Positions 1 through 11,899 are shown, counted from the first letter of the stretch. The stretch is 64,000 bases of DNA from Halisarca cf. caerulea (GCA_963170055.1 CAUJGJ010000188.1:1099171-1163170), one strand, 5' to 3'. Notes: a model not told the origin generated them from the sequence alone. A program made the numbers and translations.

Positions 1-871
1 TGAGGAGTAATGTTTCTGTTAATCTAGTGACGAAAAAAACATATACAGGAAAAAGTATGGAGTGATGATATAACATTAAGGTGGTTAAAGTTGTTAGAGA
101 AGGAGCTAGGCTCCAATGGTGGTTCTGGCTGAAGGGCGAGGTAGAGGTGTTGTTGAAATTGGATGATGTGAAGCTGGATAACTATTGTAAAGTCCAGAAT
201 AGGTCACCTTTTTCGGATGTAGATTCAGTCTGAATGCTCAGCGGATGAGTTGGTCTGGGCATTGGGTGAGTAGAGGGGAGGGCAGTATTGTTTATCCTAT
301 TGAGTCTTTTGATACGTACATTTGATCATGTTACTGGAATAAACAACTTCTTTGATCTAGCCAATAGTGTTGACTTAAATTTCTCACTGCATGAGCATGA
401 TGTTTTGGAATGTGTGTGTGTGATCTTGTGGACAGTCCTCCAAGAGTAACCTGGTGATTCTACAGACATGCAGTACAAAGTTTTTAAACTACTCTAACCT
501 AATATTGTGTGTATGGCAGAAACATGGTTGATGGGTGAATAAATTACAAGCTTTGATGGATTACAGAAGTCGATCTCAATCTCGTATAATATATTAGCTA
601 CTTATGACAGACCCCATACTGACTGGGTTGTATCCGGGAATGTCACTAGTGGAGGAAGCAGCTAGAATACTGTCTGTTGTGTGTACTAATAGAAATGTCT
701 TCAACTGTTTTGTAGAGTGTGGAGTGCTTGTTTTGGTGTGTAACTTGTTGCATACGTCTGTAGAACAAATAACGACTGTATGGATTTTCCTTAGTGTGTA
801 GTATGTTTTGTGACCAGTACTATACATAGGACCTATTTGAAGTCTTAGAACCTATTGGTGTGATGCACTCA

Positions 872-1103
872 AATACCCTAAATTGGGAAATTTTTACGAC
901 CAATAATATTTGTGTTTTTCGTGAACTGGCTCCAATTGTGAATTTTTTTGTCACAAATATTTCTGCACATGTTCCAAAGTATAGGTATATATAGACAATC
1001 TTTGGTGAGACTCCTGAAATTTTTAATCACGAACTTTTCTGCCTACCGGATTTGACCCCAATTTGCAAAATTTGCTGTTCGCAAATTTTCCCGATTTAGG
1101 GAT
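872..1103. repeat. Short inverted-repeat element (MITE-like)
   Basis: The left end reads ACCCTAAATTGGGAAATTTT. The right end is its approximate inverted complement (AAATTTTCCCGATTTAGGG). A half copy of the same end, AAATTTCCCAATTTAGGG, lies near 45418-45437. No coding capacity is seen, so it is probably a non-autonomous DNA transposon relic. Confidence 0.5.
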
Positions 1104-2693
1104 GATTGATTGATTAATTGATATACACTATGTCGTAAAATTTCACGGTTTTTGCGAATAGGATGTACTCGCAAAATTTTATTTCACAAAAATTTATTAG
1201 TCTCATTTTATTATTTATGTCATAATAATATGTCTGCCATCCAGTACCGGAGATTGCTTGTAGATTAGGCACCCTCATCCTTTGTCGGCAAATGACCTAT
1301 GGTATCGTCTTTAGCAACACTCACTGCATAATGATCGTGCGAGTTTCCTGCTTGTTGTTCGTAAACCAGAGTTAGGTGTCTATATTTCACGATAAACGTG
1401 GAAAATTTTTAGCAGGGTCTCCTTCCATTTTGTGCTTTAATTAGTTGAAAACTATTGATTTTCACTGGCACCACATGTATTTGTCAAAGATGTGCAACGG
1501 CCCATCCACTCGTATGTATGCTCGTACCATTCAAACAAATCTTACTAGGATGTAATATGGTTAGGTTATTGCACAGCAGAGAACTGCAGTCGTAAAATTA
1601 AAACTTGCAAAAATTTATGTCTACCCTCCTGGAGCAGGATTTGCAAAATTAGGTGATTGCAAAAATTTCTCGCCATAGGGTATATGAAATTAAATTTAGA
1701 TTATAATTGTCTGGCTTAAACAGGCCTGAGTTGCATTAGTTGTTGATTAATAGCTTTACACTTGTAGGTAGATGATGTGTCGTAAGCACTGAATTATTCC
1801 TTTGCACATTGCTGACTTTAATCTGTAGGCTACCTTTATATACATACACATTTCCTCTAATGTAGGCGGAAAGTTTGTTGACAACTGCTGTTTGTTTAAT
1901 TGACAGCCATTTCGGTCACTACACAAGAGCCCAATCTAATTTTTTTCAAGCTATAAAATTTTGTTGATAGTTCACTATTTGTGCAAATCATGAAAGAACC
2001 ATGCTTTGAAACTTTCACTGCATATACTGTAGTCGGGGTTTCATCTGGTGTCCATTTTTTTGGGGGGGGGGGAGGACCCGCACATCTGTATGTATGTACA
2101 CATTCACATGCGGTATGCCGCAAACATGTGTATTCAATGATATTGAGAACCCACTCATGCATAAAGTATACACTTTTTTTTCAGAATAATGATGAAGATG
2201 GGGCAATGGCAAAGTATGTATAGTGATGTAATAAAGAGCAGATACATATGTGGAATGATAGTGGTCTTAAGGGGGTCTGGGGGTATGATCCCCAGAGAAA
2301 TTTTTAGTTTTTATGCCTCATAAGGTGATAAATGAGGCTGTTTTATGCCACTCAAGCTGTTTCTGAATACAATACACAGATCAGTCTGTTGCAATTGTGC
2401 ATGTGTGCTATAGCTACGTAGGATTAAATGTCAAGAAAAGGATACCCCCTGTGTCCCCTCCCCTCCTCTGAAAGTAACTCTGCACATGTGCAAATATGTG
2501 CAAGTACCTATGCATTGAATAAATCCTTGCGTGAATGCTCATGCCATGCTGTTGGAGCAAAGCTAAGCCATATGCAATTTACATTTAAAACTCTTAAAAT
2601 TTAGTTTTAACGCATGCATTCTGTGTATTGCTAAATGAACATACTTACCAATGGATTCAAGATTGATTAATACAAGCATTTGGTAAATTCTAC

Positions 2694-2812
2694 CCTTTAT
2701 AAATGTATCCATGATCAATTCATGAGAGTGTTCATTCACAAAAGTGAAGGCTACATAATTTTGTGTGGGGTGGAAACATACCTAGGGTTCCCCCCAGATA
2801 GAACCCTGGTAC
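2694..2812. repeat. Dispersed repeat with an inverted copy at 45055-45185
   Basis: The stretch includes ATGATCAATTCATGAGAGTG followed by a CATTCACAAAAGTGAAGGCT block. Both recur in reverse complement around 45100-45175. The two copies lie in different non-coding regions of the same gene, so this is an interspersed repeat of unknown type. Confidence 0.5.
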
Positions 2813-2862
2813 TTAGGTAGTGAACACTTCTGACTAGTATAATATAATTTGTTTGTTTCCAG

Positions 2863-2964
2863 TATGGTTGGACTGCAGTGCATTTTGCTGCCTACAATGG
2901 ACACTTGAATGTCTTAAAGGAATTGTTGGATACCTACCACTGTGATCCCAATATGAAAGGAAAG
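2863..2964 (+). CDS. Ankyrin-gene exon 1 (one repeat)
   Basis: This is a 102-nt exon bounded by a pyrimidine-rich AG acceptor and a GTGAGT donor, phase 0 on both sides. It encodes 34 residues forming one ankyrin repeat: a YGWTAVHFAAYNGH first helix and turn, then LNVLKELLDTYHCDPN for the second helix and loop. Ankyrin repeats are protein-binding scaffolds, so the product is probably an interaction protein; its partner is unknown. This is the most upstream exon I can recognise. The initiating exon must lie in the upstream 2.9 kb or outside the window. Confidence 0.88.
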
Positions 2965-4565
2965 GTGAGTTGGGCATGACTTAGAATTGGTGAAGTATGT
3001 ACATCATGACAATCTGTAAGAATTCAAATGAAGTACGTAGCAAACAATGTCAGGAAAGTATCTTTGTTGCATGTGACCAGTATTGTTCATAAAAAAACTG
3101 AACATTTGTTCTGTCACGTCCGTCCTTGGTTTCCCTTTGAAATGGACGTGAATGGACGCCTGTCCTACTGAAGCGACAAATTCCAGTGATCTATGAATAT
3201 CATTATCAAAGTGCACGCTGCGTAATGGAGAAGAAATCGCTGTAGTTCCCGCCATGTGTACCAGATTTTCGCTTTTTAGCAATGGCTCCCCTCTCTTTGG
3301 TGGCTTTAAGGAGCTAGAATATCCTCAACTTCATTAAGCAGTGCCCTTCTAGCAATGTCTTGTGAACTATGTCGGCATTGCTTGGTTCCAAACGATGAAG
3401 TAAACAATTTGCTACTTCACATATCTCGAGAACACCACCTCTGAATAGCAGAGTATATACAAGTAATACTAGTTGGATTCTAAAACTCAGACACCAATTT
3501 AATAAAATCTAAATGTCACTTAACCTTTGCAGCGAATTTCTCTAAATGCCTTTCACTAAAATTTATCAAGTGCTAACAGGTGCGAGTACAGAACGGATGG
3601 AGACGGACGCCCTGGATGCCCATTCCACCCACATCTCGGGTCTGTCTTGTACCAGAAGAAACGTTCAGTTTTTATGATTTGTAGCGTATGACAAGATGTT
3701 TATTCATTTTTGCTCATGACATCTGTGTTATGCCATATATCATATAATATATAATTACAAAAATTGTATGGAAAATGGCTATTCATTGAAAGTAGAGGAA
3801 TGTTCACCATTCGGCCAATTTCTAGATTGATTTTGCTATGTGTTCAGTACTATACAATGTACTTTTAAAATTAGCAGGTAAGCGACAGTTAGCATTTATT
3901 GTATTTTCAATATTGGTGATTCTGCTGATGAAAAGGGGTATTCTCTTTCTATGATAGCCTTAGAACTTGTTCTTGAAGTTGGTGAACTTGTAAGAGCAGC
4001 CTTATACTATGTATGTAGAATGTGCAAATCCAGATAATTGTGTAGCTGTTGCAAATTCCTAATATTGCTTTCAAGCAATACAGCATCCTCTTCTGGCCCT
4101 TAAACAGCAATTCTTGTTTTCATGAATGTTCTATATACCCTTGGTGTTCTTTGTGTGCTTGACTTACTATTTTTCAGTTTTCTTACTTGGATTATGTGTT
4201 AAGTATTGGTATTTTTTAATAGTGTGGACTGTACAGCATATTTTATGAAAGATTGATCCAGGAGAAGAAAACTGCAATATAAACTTACCTCATTTTAGCA
4301 ATTGATATTTTGTTCTTAGACTATCAAAGGAAATTATTGATAGTAACATTGGAGTATTGGGTGAAAGTTAATATTTGCTTTTATGATACTTTACTCAACA
4401 TTACATGAAAGACTACACTCGTCAGTATATCTTTGTGATTAATGTCATGTGCTTTCACAACACATTGTTTACTTATTGTGGTGATATTGTTTACATATTC
4501 CAGGCCTAGGGTATATGCCAAAAAAATTCAGACTCTTATTGACACCCTGCGTTTTCTCTATGCAG
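2965..4565 (+). other. Intron 1, no gene seen
   Basis: The intron has GTGAGT and GCAG ends. The antisense frame at 3004-3282 is open for 92 codons but has no recognisable domain. Nothing else is supportable. Confidence 0.6.
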
Positions 4566-4667
4566 CACAAATGGACTCCAGTTTTTGTAGGTGCCCGAGG
4601 TGGTCAAATGGATATTGTCAAGTATCTGATAACTGAGAAGCAATGCTTGGCATCTGCTTTGACAGGG
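4566..4667 (+). CDS. Ankyrin-gene exon 2 (one diverged repeat)
   Basis: This 102-nt phase 0-0 exon lies between a TTTTCTCTATGCAG acceptor and a GTAAGG donor. The 34 residues keep the ankyrin outline (HKWTPVFVGARGGQMDIVKYLI), but the TPLH motif has become TPVF, losing the conserved histidine. The second helix IVKYLI is canonical. Flanking introns carry no similar sequence, so the exon call rests on length, phase, splice sites and repeat outline. Confidence 0.82.
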
Positions 4668-5884
4668 GTAAGGTGTTACATTTCGTTCACAATTTTATCA
4701 TTATTGCTGTATTTAATCTAGAAGTTGGGCTTTTGGATTATTCACAATCTGGTATACTGTATAGCGGGGAATTTTTTGGGATAAAATTTTTCAAGTGGCT
4801 CCATTTTGCAAATTTTACAAATAATATTTTCTTAAATCCCTAAATTTAATGAGCCCCTTTTATAGGTGATGGTGGCAAAATAACTTTTGTGTGAATGAAA
4901 TGGCTCAAGGCAAAGACATTTGCCCCATTCAGAATTCAGTTGAATATTCAAGGATACTTTGCTTTGTAATGGGCTGTCAAGCTTCAGGAGTGCACACTTT
5001 GCTTGATCCTCTCGTTTGAAGAATTGAAAAGGTGACATATGGTGGTCCAACTAGCTTTTTGAAAACAGCCGACAAAATCTTAGTGCCACTGCAATGGAAT
5101 CAAATCAATTGCAACAAAGAAGAATAGTACAGTTGTCTATATAGCGTGTATATGTACTACATGAGCATGACATAGCCGTGGATGTCTGAAATAAAGTCCT
5201 AACATTTTGTAAATCAAAAATTTTGCGAATGTAGAGATGTTCCCGAAATTTGGGAAAGTATTACTCCATGAAGATTTCCCGCTATGCATTACCTTTTAAA
5301 GCTAAACAACACTTTTAAATCCATCCCTCAACATTTTTTCCTGATTTTCAGCTAAAAACATTTTTTTCATTTATGAACCTATTGACAAACTACTTATTAT
5401 TGGCTTTACTCATAAACCATGCTCCCCCCTGTCTGTGCATGGACTGAAATCAAAGGCCTCACCTCCATTAACATGCTTCCTATTGGCCAGTTAAGTCAGA
5501 CTCTATGTATTGGATCAAAGTGATTTGTGCATGTTATGTATATCATGTACCTATTAATATTCTCAAGGATGTCAAGAGTATATTAACAATCTGCTAGATT
5601 CTATGACAACTGATAGAAACTCTACACTGTATAGGCTAGAGCAGGTTGAATCACTTTTGTTGCTATGTGAATGTGTCCACGACCATACAATTTTTAGCAG
5701 AATGCAGCATCATATTGCTACTTGTAGATTAAATTGAATTTAATAGTTGTAGTAGTAGTTATTGCATATGCATATGGGAAGGATAATGTACATGGGACAG
5801 GAGATTACTGATAGCATGAGTATTCCACATAATGTACGTTCACCATTCAATTTTGACACTATGAGTCTTTTTTCTTTTGATAAG
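4668..5884 (+). other. Intron 2, holding a MITE-like repeat
   Basis: Apart from an inverted-repeat element around 4750-5290 there is nothing I can identify. The short frames on either strand show no domain. Confidence 0.55.
4750..5290. repeat. Inverted-repeat element, GTATA-CGGGGAA family
   Basis: The left end TATACTGTATAGCGGGGAAT has an inverted counterpart in GAAGATTTCCCGCTATGCAT near 5268-5291. The interior is AT-rich and non-coding. The ends resemble those of elements at 9676-9891, 52568-53077 and 58268-58490 in this window, all of which begin near a TACCGTATA-like motif. Confidence 0.45.
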
Positions 5885-5983
5885 GATGGTGGGAATATCT
5901 TGACTGCTGCAGCAAGAAGTGGAAATGCCATGCTCATAAACTGGATCATGGATGTGTGCCAAATAGAGCCAGTTGTCAATATA
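5885..5983 (+). CDS. Ankyrin-gene exon 3 (one strongly diverged repeat)
   Basis: This exon of 99 nt (33 codons) has an acceptor TTTTCTTTTGATAAG and a donor GTAAGC, phase 0-0. It encodes DGGNILTAAARSGNAMLINWIMDV followed by a short tail. It keeps the alanine-rich first helix and the SGN turn but lacks TPLH and is one residue shorter than the others. The TAAG acceptor is weaker than usual. It is read as a degenerate ankyrin repeat because it sits in line and in frame with its neighbours. Confidence 0.7.
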
Positions 5984-8242
5984 GTAAGCCTATAATGTGA
6001 CTTTGAGTGTGTTCGTACTAGAAACAAATTCAGGTGAAATCAAGTTTTGTCACACTGCATTTTCTTGCCAAGTACATCTCCGGATTTAGCAATCCACCTC
6101 AGGGAGCAAATTATGTCAATTTTTGATTTACCCTCCATCTGCATCATATAGAATTGGTCTCATGTCTCCAGAAAGAGTAAAATGGTGTGTAGAAAGTGGT
6201 TGCTGCTGTTGGATATAACTGATGTGAGCAACATTATCCCAGGCCATCCACGTCAGTTCATTTGTAGTGGTCTTTTGCACTTTAAATTCCATACTTATTC
6301 ACAATGCTGGCTATCCAGCTGCTATAATCAAAGTTTATGAAGATTAGTTGCACTTGGACTATGCAATAGATGTTTCTGAAAACAGCAAAGAAAACTTAAG
6401 ACCACTGTATAGTTGAGAAAATGTAGGGGAGACCCTGAATAAACTAGTAATGTATAGAAATAGAAGAGTTTCTAGCCCTCAGTATTGTATTTTGTGTTAC
6501 CCTATACATGTACTCACATAAAGTCTCTCATTGTCAATATTGACAGCAAACATTTACTTTGAAGAGTTGTAAGCAATAAAAGTTTACAACAATCTTAGAA
6601 ATTGATCACAAGTGCCTGCAAAACCCTTTAATGCTGCCATCCTGAACATTGAACATGACACATGCTAGTATTCCTCTGTCATCACTTTGCGAATTGCAAA
6701 TGTAGATACAATTAGGATACAATCCGGATAACCATCCAATCTAGATTTTACAGAGTGTTTACATCTTCCTAAAGCAACTGCCATTTTATATAGCCTCACT
6801 GTGGGTTTTTTTGAATAAATCTTTACCCTTACCTGGATAAAGTTTCTGCAGTTTTCTCCTTAAATCTTCAGTAGAATATTTTGAACTCCATCTTTATCTT
6901 GGAACATGCTATTAGCTAAGCTTATGAAATAATTTCTTGTAGGGTGAACACTGAATGTATATATGCTTCCGGGAAAGCACAAAAATAATGGTTTAAGGAT
7001 CAAAAATGAAGATGGATTCCTTTTAATTAACAGCAGTAAAATTAGCAGTAGCATTACGGGCTGTCCATATTTGCTCAGCACTGCATAATGTAAATTTTCC
7101 AAGGCTTTTTACAGGTGGTAGACAACCCATTTTTGGCTATTACCGAGATACAGCAGCAGATTTGACATTTGCTTTCGTTCACCATATTTGTGTGAATTAG
7201 AAGCTGGCCTCAAATAGAGGCCTGAGCTTAAATAGAAGCTGGGTGTCAGCTAAACAATTCTTCAATAGAAGCTGAGATCTAATGTACACTGAGCTCGATT
7301 GCACTCTGGGCACTCCTGCAATAAAATGAAAGATCTTTTCCAAGCAATTTTCAGGTGTGAATACATGTCATGACAGAGTATTTACAATTAAAGAGAATGT
7401 CAGCCTTGTCATGGAGAAAGTCAAATGTTGTCAAATTCTTTTAAAGTTAAAGGCAAAGGAACATTGTCATCTTTTAACACAGCAACAGCATGCTCACTAT
7501 GCTTATTATAATTTTCTACTTTCATTTTAGGTTTTCACTAACAATTTGTGGCCAAACAGCACATATTGCCCTCTAACAACTCTTTCTTTTTCGAAAGTGT
7601 GCATGCAAACTTATATACTTAAAATAGAAGTCAGGCTTGCAAAGAAAGGCCGGGTTTGAGTAGAGGCCGGATCGAAACCTTGCCAAAAATGTAGGGCTGG
7701 GTTTCTATTCAAGCACACACTATATACAGTTCCCGTTCATATCACTAACAAATAGTGCTGGGTGAAATTGTATAGTCCAGGGTATAGGAATCCAAAAAAC
7801 TGACAAGCAGAGAAGTCATAGGTTGTTTTCTGCTGTATAAATCCAATTTTTTGTCTACCTTGTAATAAGTGCCCGAGCCATAGCACATCCATTCAGGTTG
7901 GTTTATGTTTAGGACACATTCAAGGCTTCTGTCCAGTTGTCAAAGGTTGACAAAAGTATTGTCACAGTGGCTTTATTTTGTGACACCAATTCATGAACCC
8001 TCGGAAGAAGCAGCTATATTTATGGTGACATCATGTGTTATTGCATGGCAATGTTGGCCGATTGTAACATGGTACACTATTACTAGGATGTGCACTCCCA
8101 AGTCCTTAACAGCTGCTGTTAGCTATAAATACCCTGTGTGCTGTTAGTCAGGATGAAATGCAAATCTGTGTGAACATGCCTATAATCCTGCTATGACTAA
8201 TGATATTCATGGAAATCTGAGCTGTAATGTTTCCTCTTGTAG
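5984..8242 (+). other. Intron 3, no gene seen
   Basis: This is AT-rich intronic sequence. Between about 7195 and 7720 the motif family AATAGAAGCTG, CAAATAGAGGCC and TAGAGGCCGG recurs at both ends of a roughly 0.5-kb stretch, suggesting an unclassified repeat. The plus-strand frame at 7905-8147 has no recognisable domain. Confidence 0.5.
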
Positions 8243-8344
8243 TTTGGAGAAAGTTTATTGTTTCCCATTGCTCGAAGTGGGAACATTGACATCTTTGACA
8301 GAATGGTTGAAAGGTTTGGACTCAGGCCTGATGAATGGGATGCT
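8243..8344 (+). CDS. Ankyrin-gene exon 4 (one strongly diverged repeat)
   Basis: This 102-nt phase 0-0 exon has an acceptor TTTCCTCTTGTAG and a donor GTAAGT. The 34 residues read FGESLLFPIARSGNIDIFDR and on to a PDEWDA end. The ARSGN turn matches exon 3, and IDIFDRMVERFGL fits a second ankyrin helix. TPLH is absent. Exons 3 and 4 share the unusual ARSGN turn, so they may be an old duplicate pair. Confidence 0.75.
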
Positions 8345-9675
8345 GTAAGTTTACTTTGGTTAAGTTGTGACTATACGTATAGTGTTTGTCATTTTTTTAT
8401 TCTATAAAGGCTGTTGTGGAATTGTTTGCAGCAGTAGTACTATTGTTAGAATCTCTGAGTGCAGAGTTTGACACAAATCTTGGAACTTCACTATCCACAT
8501 GACAAACATTGATAGCTAATTGTTAGCTATGTGTGCTACTTGTCCCAAGCTAATTTTCCAGTTCAGTTTAAGGCCTACGTACCTTGTATACCAGGTATAG
8601 GCACTGTACACTCATCCTAGGTTTACAGGCAACAGGCTACAGAATTACAGGTCATGCAGAGAAATGTATTAATTGGTATTTACAGTATTGATTAAAGATA
8701 GGTAGCTATACTACATGCGTGTGACACAAGCATCAAATACTACTGGTGTGAGTATAAAGTTGGTACTCGTGTGAGTAAAAATGATGATGTGCTAATTCCC
8801 CTGGTATTTTCAGCATGCAATGTATGTGTTATTTTGGAGAGTGAAATGACGGTTGATTGTAAGAACGATGTTATGGATACCACCTTGAGATCAACTCATG
8901 GAGAATATCCCAACATGCTGTAGTCATAGAAGTGTAGCCCAATTCAATCAAGGGGAGTTCGTTGTCTTCTTCCAGCTGCTTGTCCAAATAAAAGCTTATC
9001 TTCGGAAATCGCCCACTTTCATGCTTATCTTATAAGATTTATAGGTAAGAGTGTGTACTGTGGATGGCTATAGTCCCTCCTTAGCATTTTTGTAGTTGTT
9101 GCACAGTATTTTGCTACCCATTGCTACGTATCCCCATCTTTGTTGTGTGGTCATGATGTAAGTGTCTACATAAGATCCGTAGCCCCTGGGAGGCAGAATC
9201 AATAGTAATGTACCAGCGATCCGAAGTTCTACCTATAAGGTCAAACACAGTACCATGATAGAACTGTGCTAAGCTTCACGATAGCCTACAATTTCCCCAC
9301 ACGACTCAAATGTTATGTTTCACATTGACTTGTTTGCTTTACCAGCATATTTAGATTTCAGCCACTTCACCATTATTTCATTTACTTTTTGAGGCATTTT
9401 TTGCTCGGTTACTCACATCTGAACTATACTTTCGACTTTCACAAGGTGTTAATTTGCATGTATTTTTGCTTGCACAAGTACACACAAACCATCTGCATAT
9501 CACACGCGAGTGCTGGTTACCCATCTTTAATCAGTACAGTAAATGAGACTTGTGCTGATTTACTTCGGAATCCCTGGTTTATGTTTCATGCACAATACCA
9601 TCTACTTTCAGGGTTAATGATTTTTTGTACTATGTATTACCAAACTTTGTGCAGTGGTATTCATAACCATTCCTC
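8345..9675 (+). other. Intron 4, upstream part, nothing identified
   Basis: The sequence is non-coding. The 110-codon plus-strand frame at 9389-9721 runs into the repeat that follows and has no recognisable domain. Confidence 0.5.
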
Positions 9676-9891
9676 ATTGTACCGTATACCGGGAAAGTTT
9701 CCCGGAGTAAAACTTTCGTGAATCCCTAAATTTCACGATTTTTCCCCAAAAAACTTTCATAAATTACTGCATTTCGTATATAGATGTATAGAACAAAGCT
9801 AGCATTCATGAATTGAAGTTTTGCGAATGCTGTCGACTTCGCGAAATTCGCATAACTTTATATCCTTGAAACTTTCCCAGTATACGGTATA
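9676..9891. repeat. MITE with TACCGTATACCGGGAAAG ends
   Basis: The left end TACCGTATACCGGGAAAGTT and the inverted right end (GAAACTTTCCCAGTATACGG on the plus strand) are near-perfect complements. The inner sequence is AT-rich and non-coding. At about 216 bp this is a typical miniature inverted-repeat transposon. Related ends are seen at 4750, 52568 and 58268. Confidence 0.7.
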
Positions 9892-10137
9892 TAATGCTGC
9901 AACTACGTCAAGTGCATTGTTACTGTGCCATATAATCATTTTGTTATAGATTCATGTAATGCATGTCCTGTGAAGCCGAGGAAGCATAAGTATATATTTG
10001 GAATAATGTTCTTTATCTGCTCTATTATGTCTGATAACTCAATGCAATGATCTGTCTATGATGGCCAAATTTTGTATTTATTTGACAATATTGTTTCATC
10101 TTTATACAGAAGTTATGTGATATATTTTCACTTGCAG

Positions 10138-10242
10138 AAGAAGCTACGGAGGCCTATAACTTGTGCTGCAGCCTATGGCCACTTTTCTTTGGTGAAGCAT
10201 TTGTTCGTCAAGTACAACTGTGACCTGAGGGTTAAAAACAAA
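10138..10242 (+). CDS. Ankyrin-gene exon 5 (one repeat, NAGNAG acceptor)
   Basis: This exon has 105 nt (35 codons) if the first AG is used and 102 nt (34 codons) if the second is used, because the acceptor reads CAGAAG (a NAGNAG tandem acceptor). The donor is GTAAGT. It encodes KKLRRPITCAAAYGHFSLVK, then HLFVKYNCDLRVKNK. The AAAYGHFSLVKHLF core is a clear ankyrin helix-turn-helix, with PITC in place of TPLH. Phase is 0-0 with either acceptor. Confidence 0.85.
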
Positions 10243-11190
10243 GTAAGTATTATTTACATCTGTGAATATTCAGCGCCCTTTAATTCAGTGATTGAGGTTC
10301 TGGCAAAATGTCTTGTTTTGTATGGTCAAGCAGATGCAAATGATGAATTTGGACACCTACTACAGTTGAGATGGTTCTTAGTGTATATCTAGTGTAATAT
10401 ACCATACCTTTCATGTAATAGGCCACTATATTGCTGTATGGGTTGAGGTATTGCCTTTTTGTACTATTATTGTTTTGTAGCTTCCCATATTGTAGTTCCC
10501 TGGAAATTGTTCATTCCATTGTATTCACGACAGTACTGTAATTCAGAAATACTGTCTGGAATAGTCACAAAAATTGAGCATGCAACATTTTCAGTGCCAG
10601 TTTCAATTACGTGTGCCTTTCTGTTTGGAAATCATAGCTGAATTTATTCCAATATTGCGCAAACTGAACTTCGCAGTTATATCATATAGCAAGTATTTCT
10701 CCAGGGGTAAAAATTTGTACTTTCGTGGCTGGGAAGGGAACCTCGAAATATTTGTGCATCCTCTAGTACCTGTGTAGACTGAAACATTTCACATTTCGTA
10801 TTCTTGTTATTCTTCATTTTTCTCTAAGCAGTGCACAATAAGTGGATGCTTTCAGCCAGTGATTTACATGATTTTACACATGCACTTAGCTAATGTTACC
10901 ATGGTTATTCCCATTTATTATACACTGGATACCATAAGATTCAATGTGATATTAATTAGAGTAGTGTAATATAAATTGGAGTAGTGTGTTGTTGATACGA
11001 TGTGATGAATGTAACCTTAGGAGGACAATGCTTACAGCCATAGCTAAGTAACAAACAGTCATCACAAGACCAATTGCCAGTTACTGTATAGCTTCTACCT
11101 GAAGAGCAAGGACAATGTACCATACATGCATCCCCTCATTACATGAATGGCATTGCTTTGAATTTCTTTGTACATATTTCAATCGTCTTT
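10243..11190 (+). other. Intron 5, upstream part, nothing identified
   Basis: Short open frames follow directly from the exon 5 frame (to 10392) and at 10459-10777, but none resembles a protein domain. Confidence 0.5.
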
Positions 11191-11598
11191 TTATGCAAAT
11201 ACCCTATAGTTTAACTTCACACACCTGACTGAAAAGTGGTCTTTCATACTAGCTATAAAGCTTGGCAAAAATCGGTATTTTTGCCTAAAAAGCATGCACA
11301 TTGACTTTTTGTGCAGACCCTTGCCTTGTAAAGCAGACAACATTAGTGAGAATGCTGTTACAGTCGTCAGGCGAGTAAAGCTGTTAGGTGTGATCGACAG
11401 GCTTTGCAAGCCAAAAGTTTCCATCATATATCGATATCTGCTGAAATTACCGTTGTCAAATGCGGATTTCATAATTGTATACAGAGCCAGATTACGGCTG
11501 AGCAAATTGGGAAATCGATCAAGCAGAAGTGCTTCTCTTCGTTCGGCTTCAATGTTCACCTTTTTCAACTCAATTTCGATTGATTGTTTAGACAACAA
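11191..11598 (-). CDS. Unrecognised antisense ORF in intron 5
   Basis: This is a 135-codon open frame opposite to the ankyrin gene. I do not recognise the product. The N-terminal 30 residues are charged and helix-prone (ELKKVNIEAERREALL), followed by FPNLLSRNLALYTIMKSAF and a basic C-terminus. There is no ATG at the listed start (the first codon is TTG) and a TGA lies five codons further upstream, so if real it needs an upstream exon or is a fragment of a mobile element. No inverted repeats bracket it tightly; a separate hairpin lies at 11796-11899. It could equally be a chance frame. Confidence 0.3.
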   Translation of the reverse strand: MLSKQSIEIELKKVNIEAERREALLLDRFPNLLSRNLALYTIMKSAFDNGNFSRYRYMMETFGLQSLSITPNSFTRLTTVTAFSLMLSALQGKGLHKKSMCMLFRQKYRFLPSFIASMKDHFSVRCVKLNYRVFA

Positions 11599-11795
11599 GT
11601 CGCCCTGGTCTCAGAGGATGCCTACTCCGTATTCAGTGGTCCTAAGTTTAGGGACGATGTGTACGATCATGCAGTAGTTTACTGGTAGAATTCTTGGTAA
11701 AAAGCTATGTTTGTTCATCTCTGGGATCTAAATTAGCCAACTGTTTACAGGGTATACATACCTCCCATGCCAATCCGTGGGAAAACATTAGCTAA

Positions 11796-11899
11796 GTCAG
11801 TTAAACCATGGCACTTCGTGGTGTTGCGTCATTTAATCACATGAGCGAAGCAAGTGTGATAAATGATGGACACCACAAAGAGCCGTGGTTTAACTAATA
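11796..11899. repeat. Foldback (hairpin) sequence
   Basis: The arms AGTTAAACCATGGCACTTCG and ACAAAGAGCCGTGGTTTAAC are imperfect inverted complements about 45 nt long, around a short loop TGAGCGAAGCAAG. Other foldbacks of similar size occur elsewhere in the window. Confidence 0.65.

Larger units (their letters stand above)
1..2862. other. Non-coding region upstream of the first visible ankyrin exon
   Basis: No reading frame here resembles a known protein. It is either intron or 5' flank of the ankyrin gene. It contains a short inverted-repeat element (872-1103), a G-run at 2059-2072, a pyrimidine-rich possible splice acceptor at 2172-2184, and dispersed-repeat pieces such as the GGGGGTCTGGGGGTATGATC stretch near 2268. 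No promoter or start codon could be assigned. Confidence 0.5.

Noticed and set aside
604..801. 65-codon plus-strand frame starting MTDPILTGLY
   Set aside because: Short, no ankyrin outline and no domain; considered as a 5' exon of the gene but without a convincing donor.
9389..9721. 110-codon plus-strand frame
   Set aside because: No domain; its 3' part runs into the MITE at 9676.
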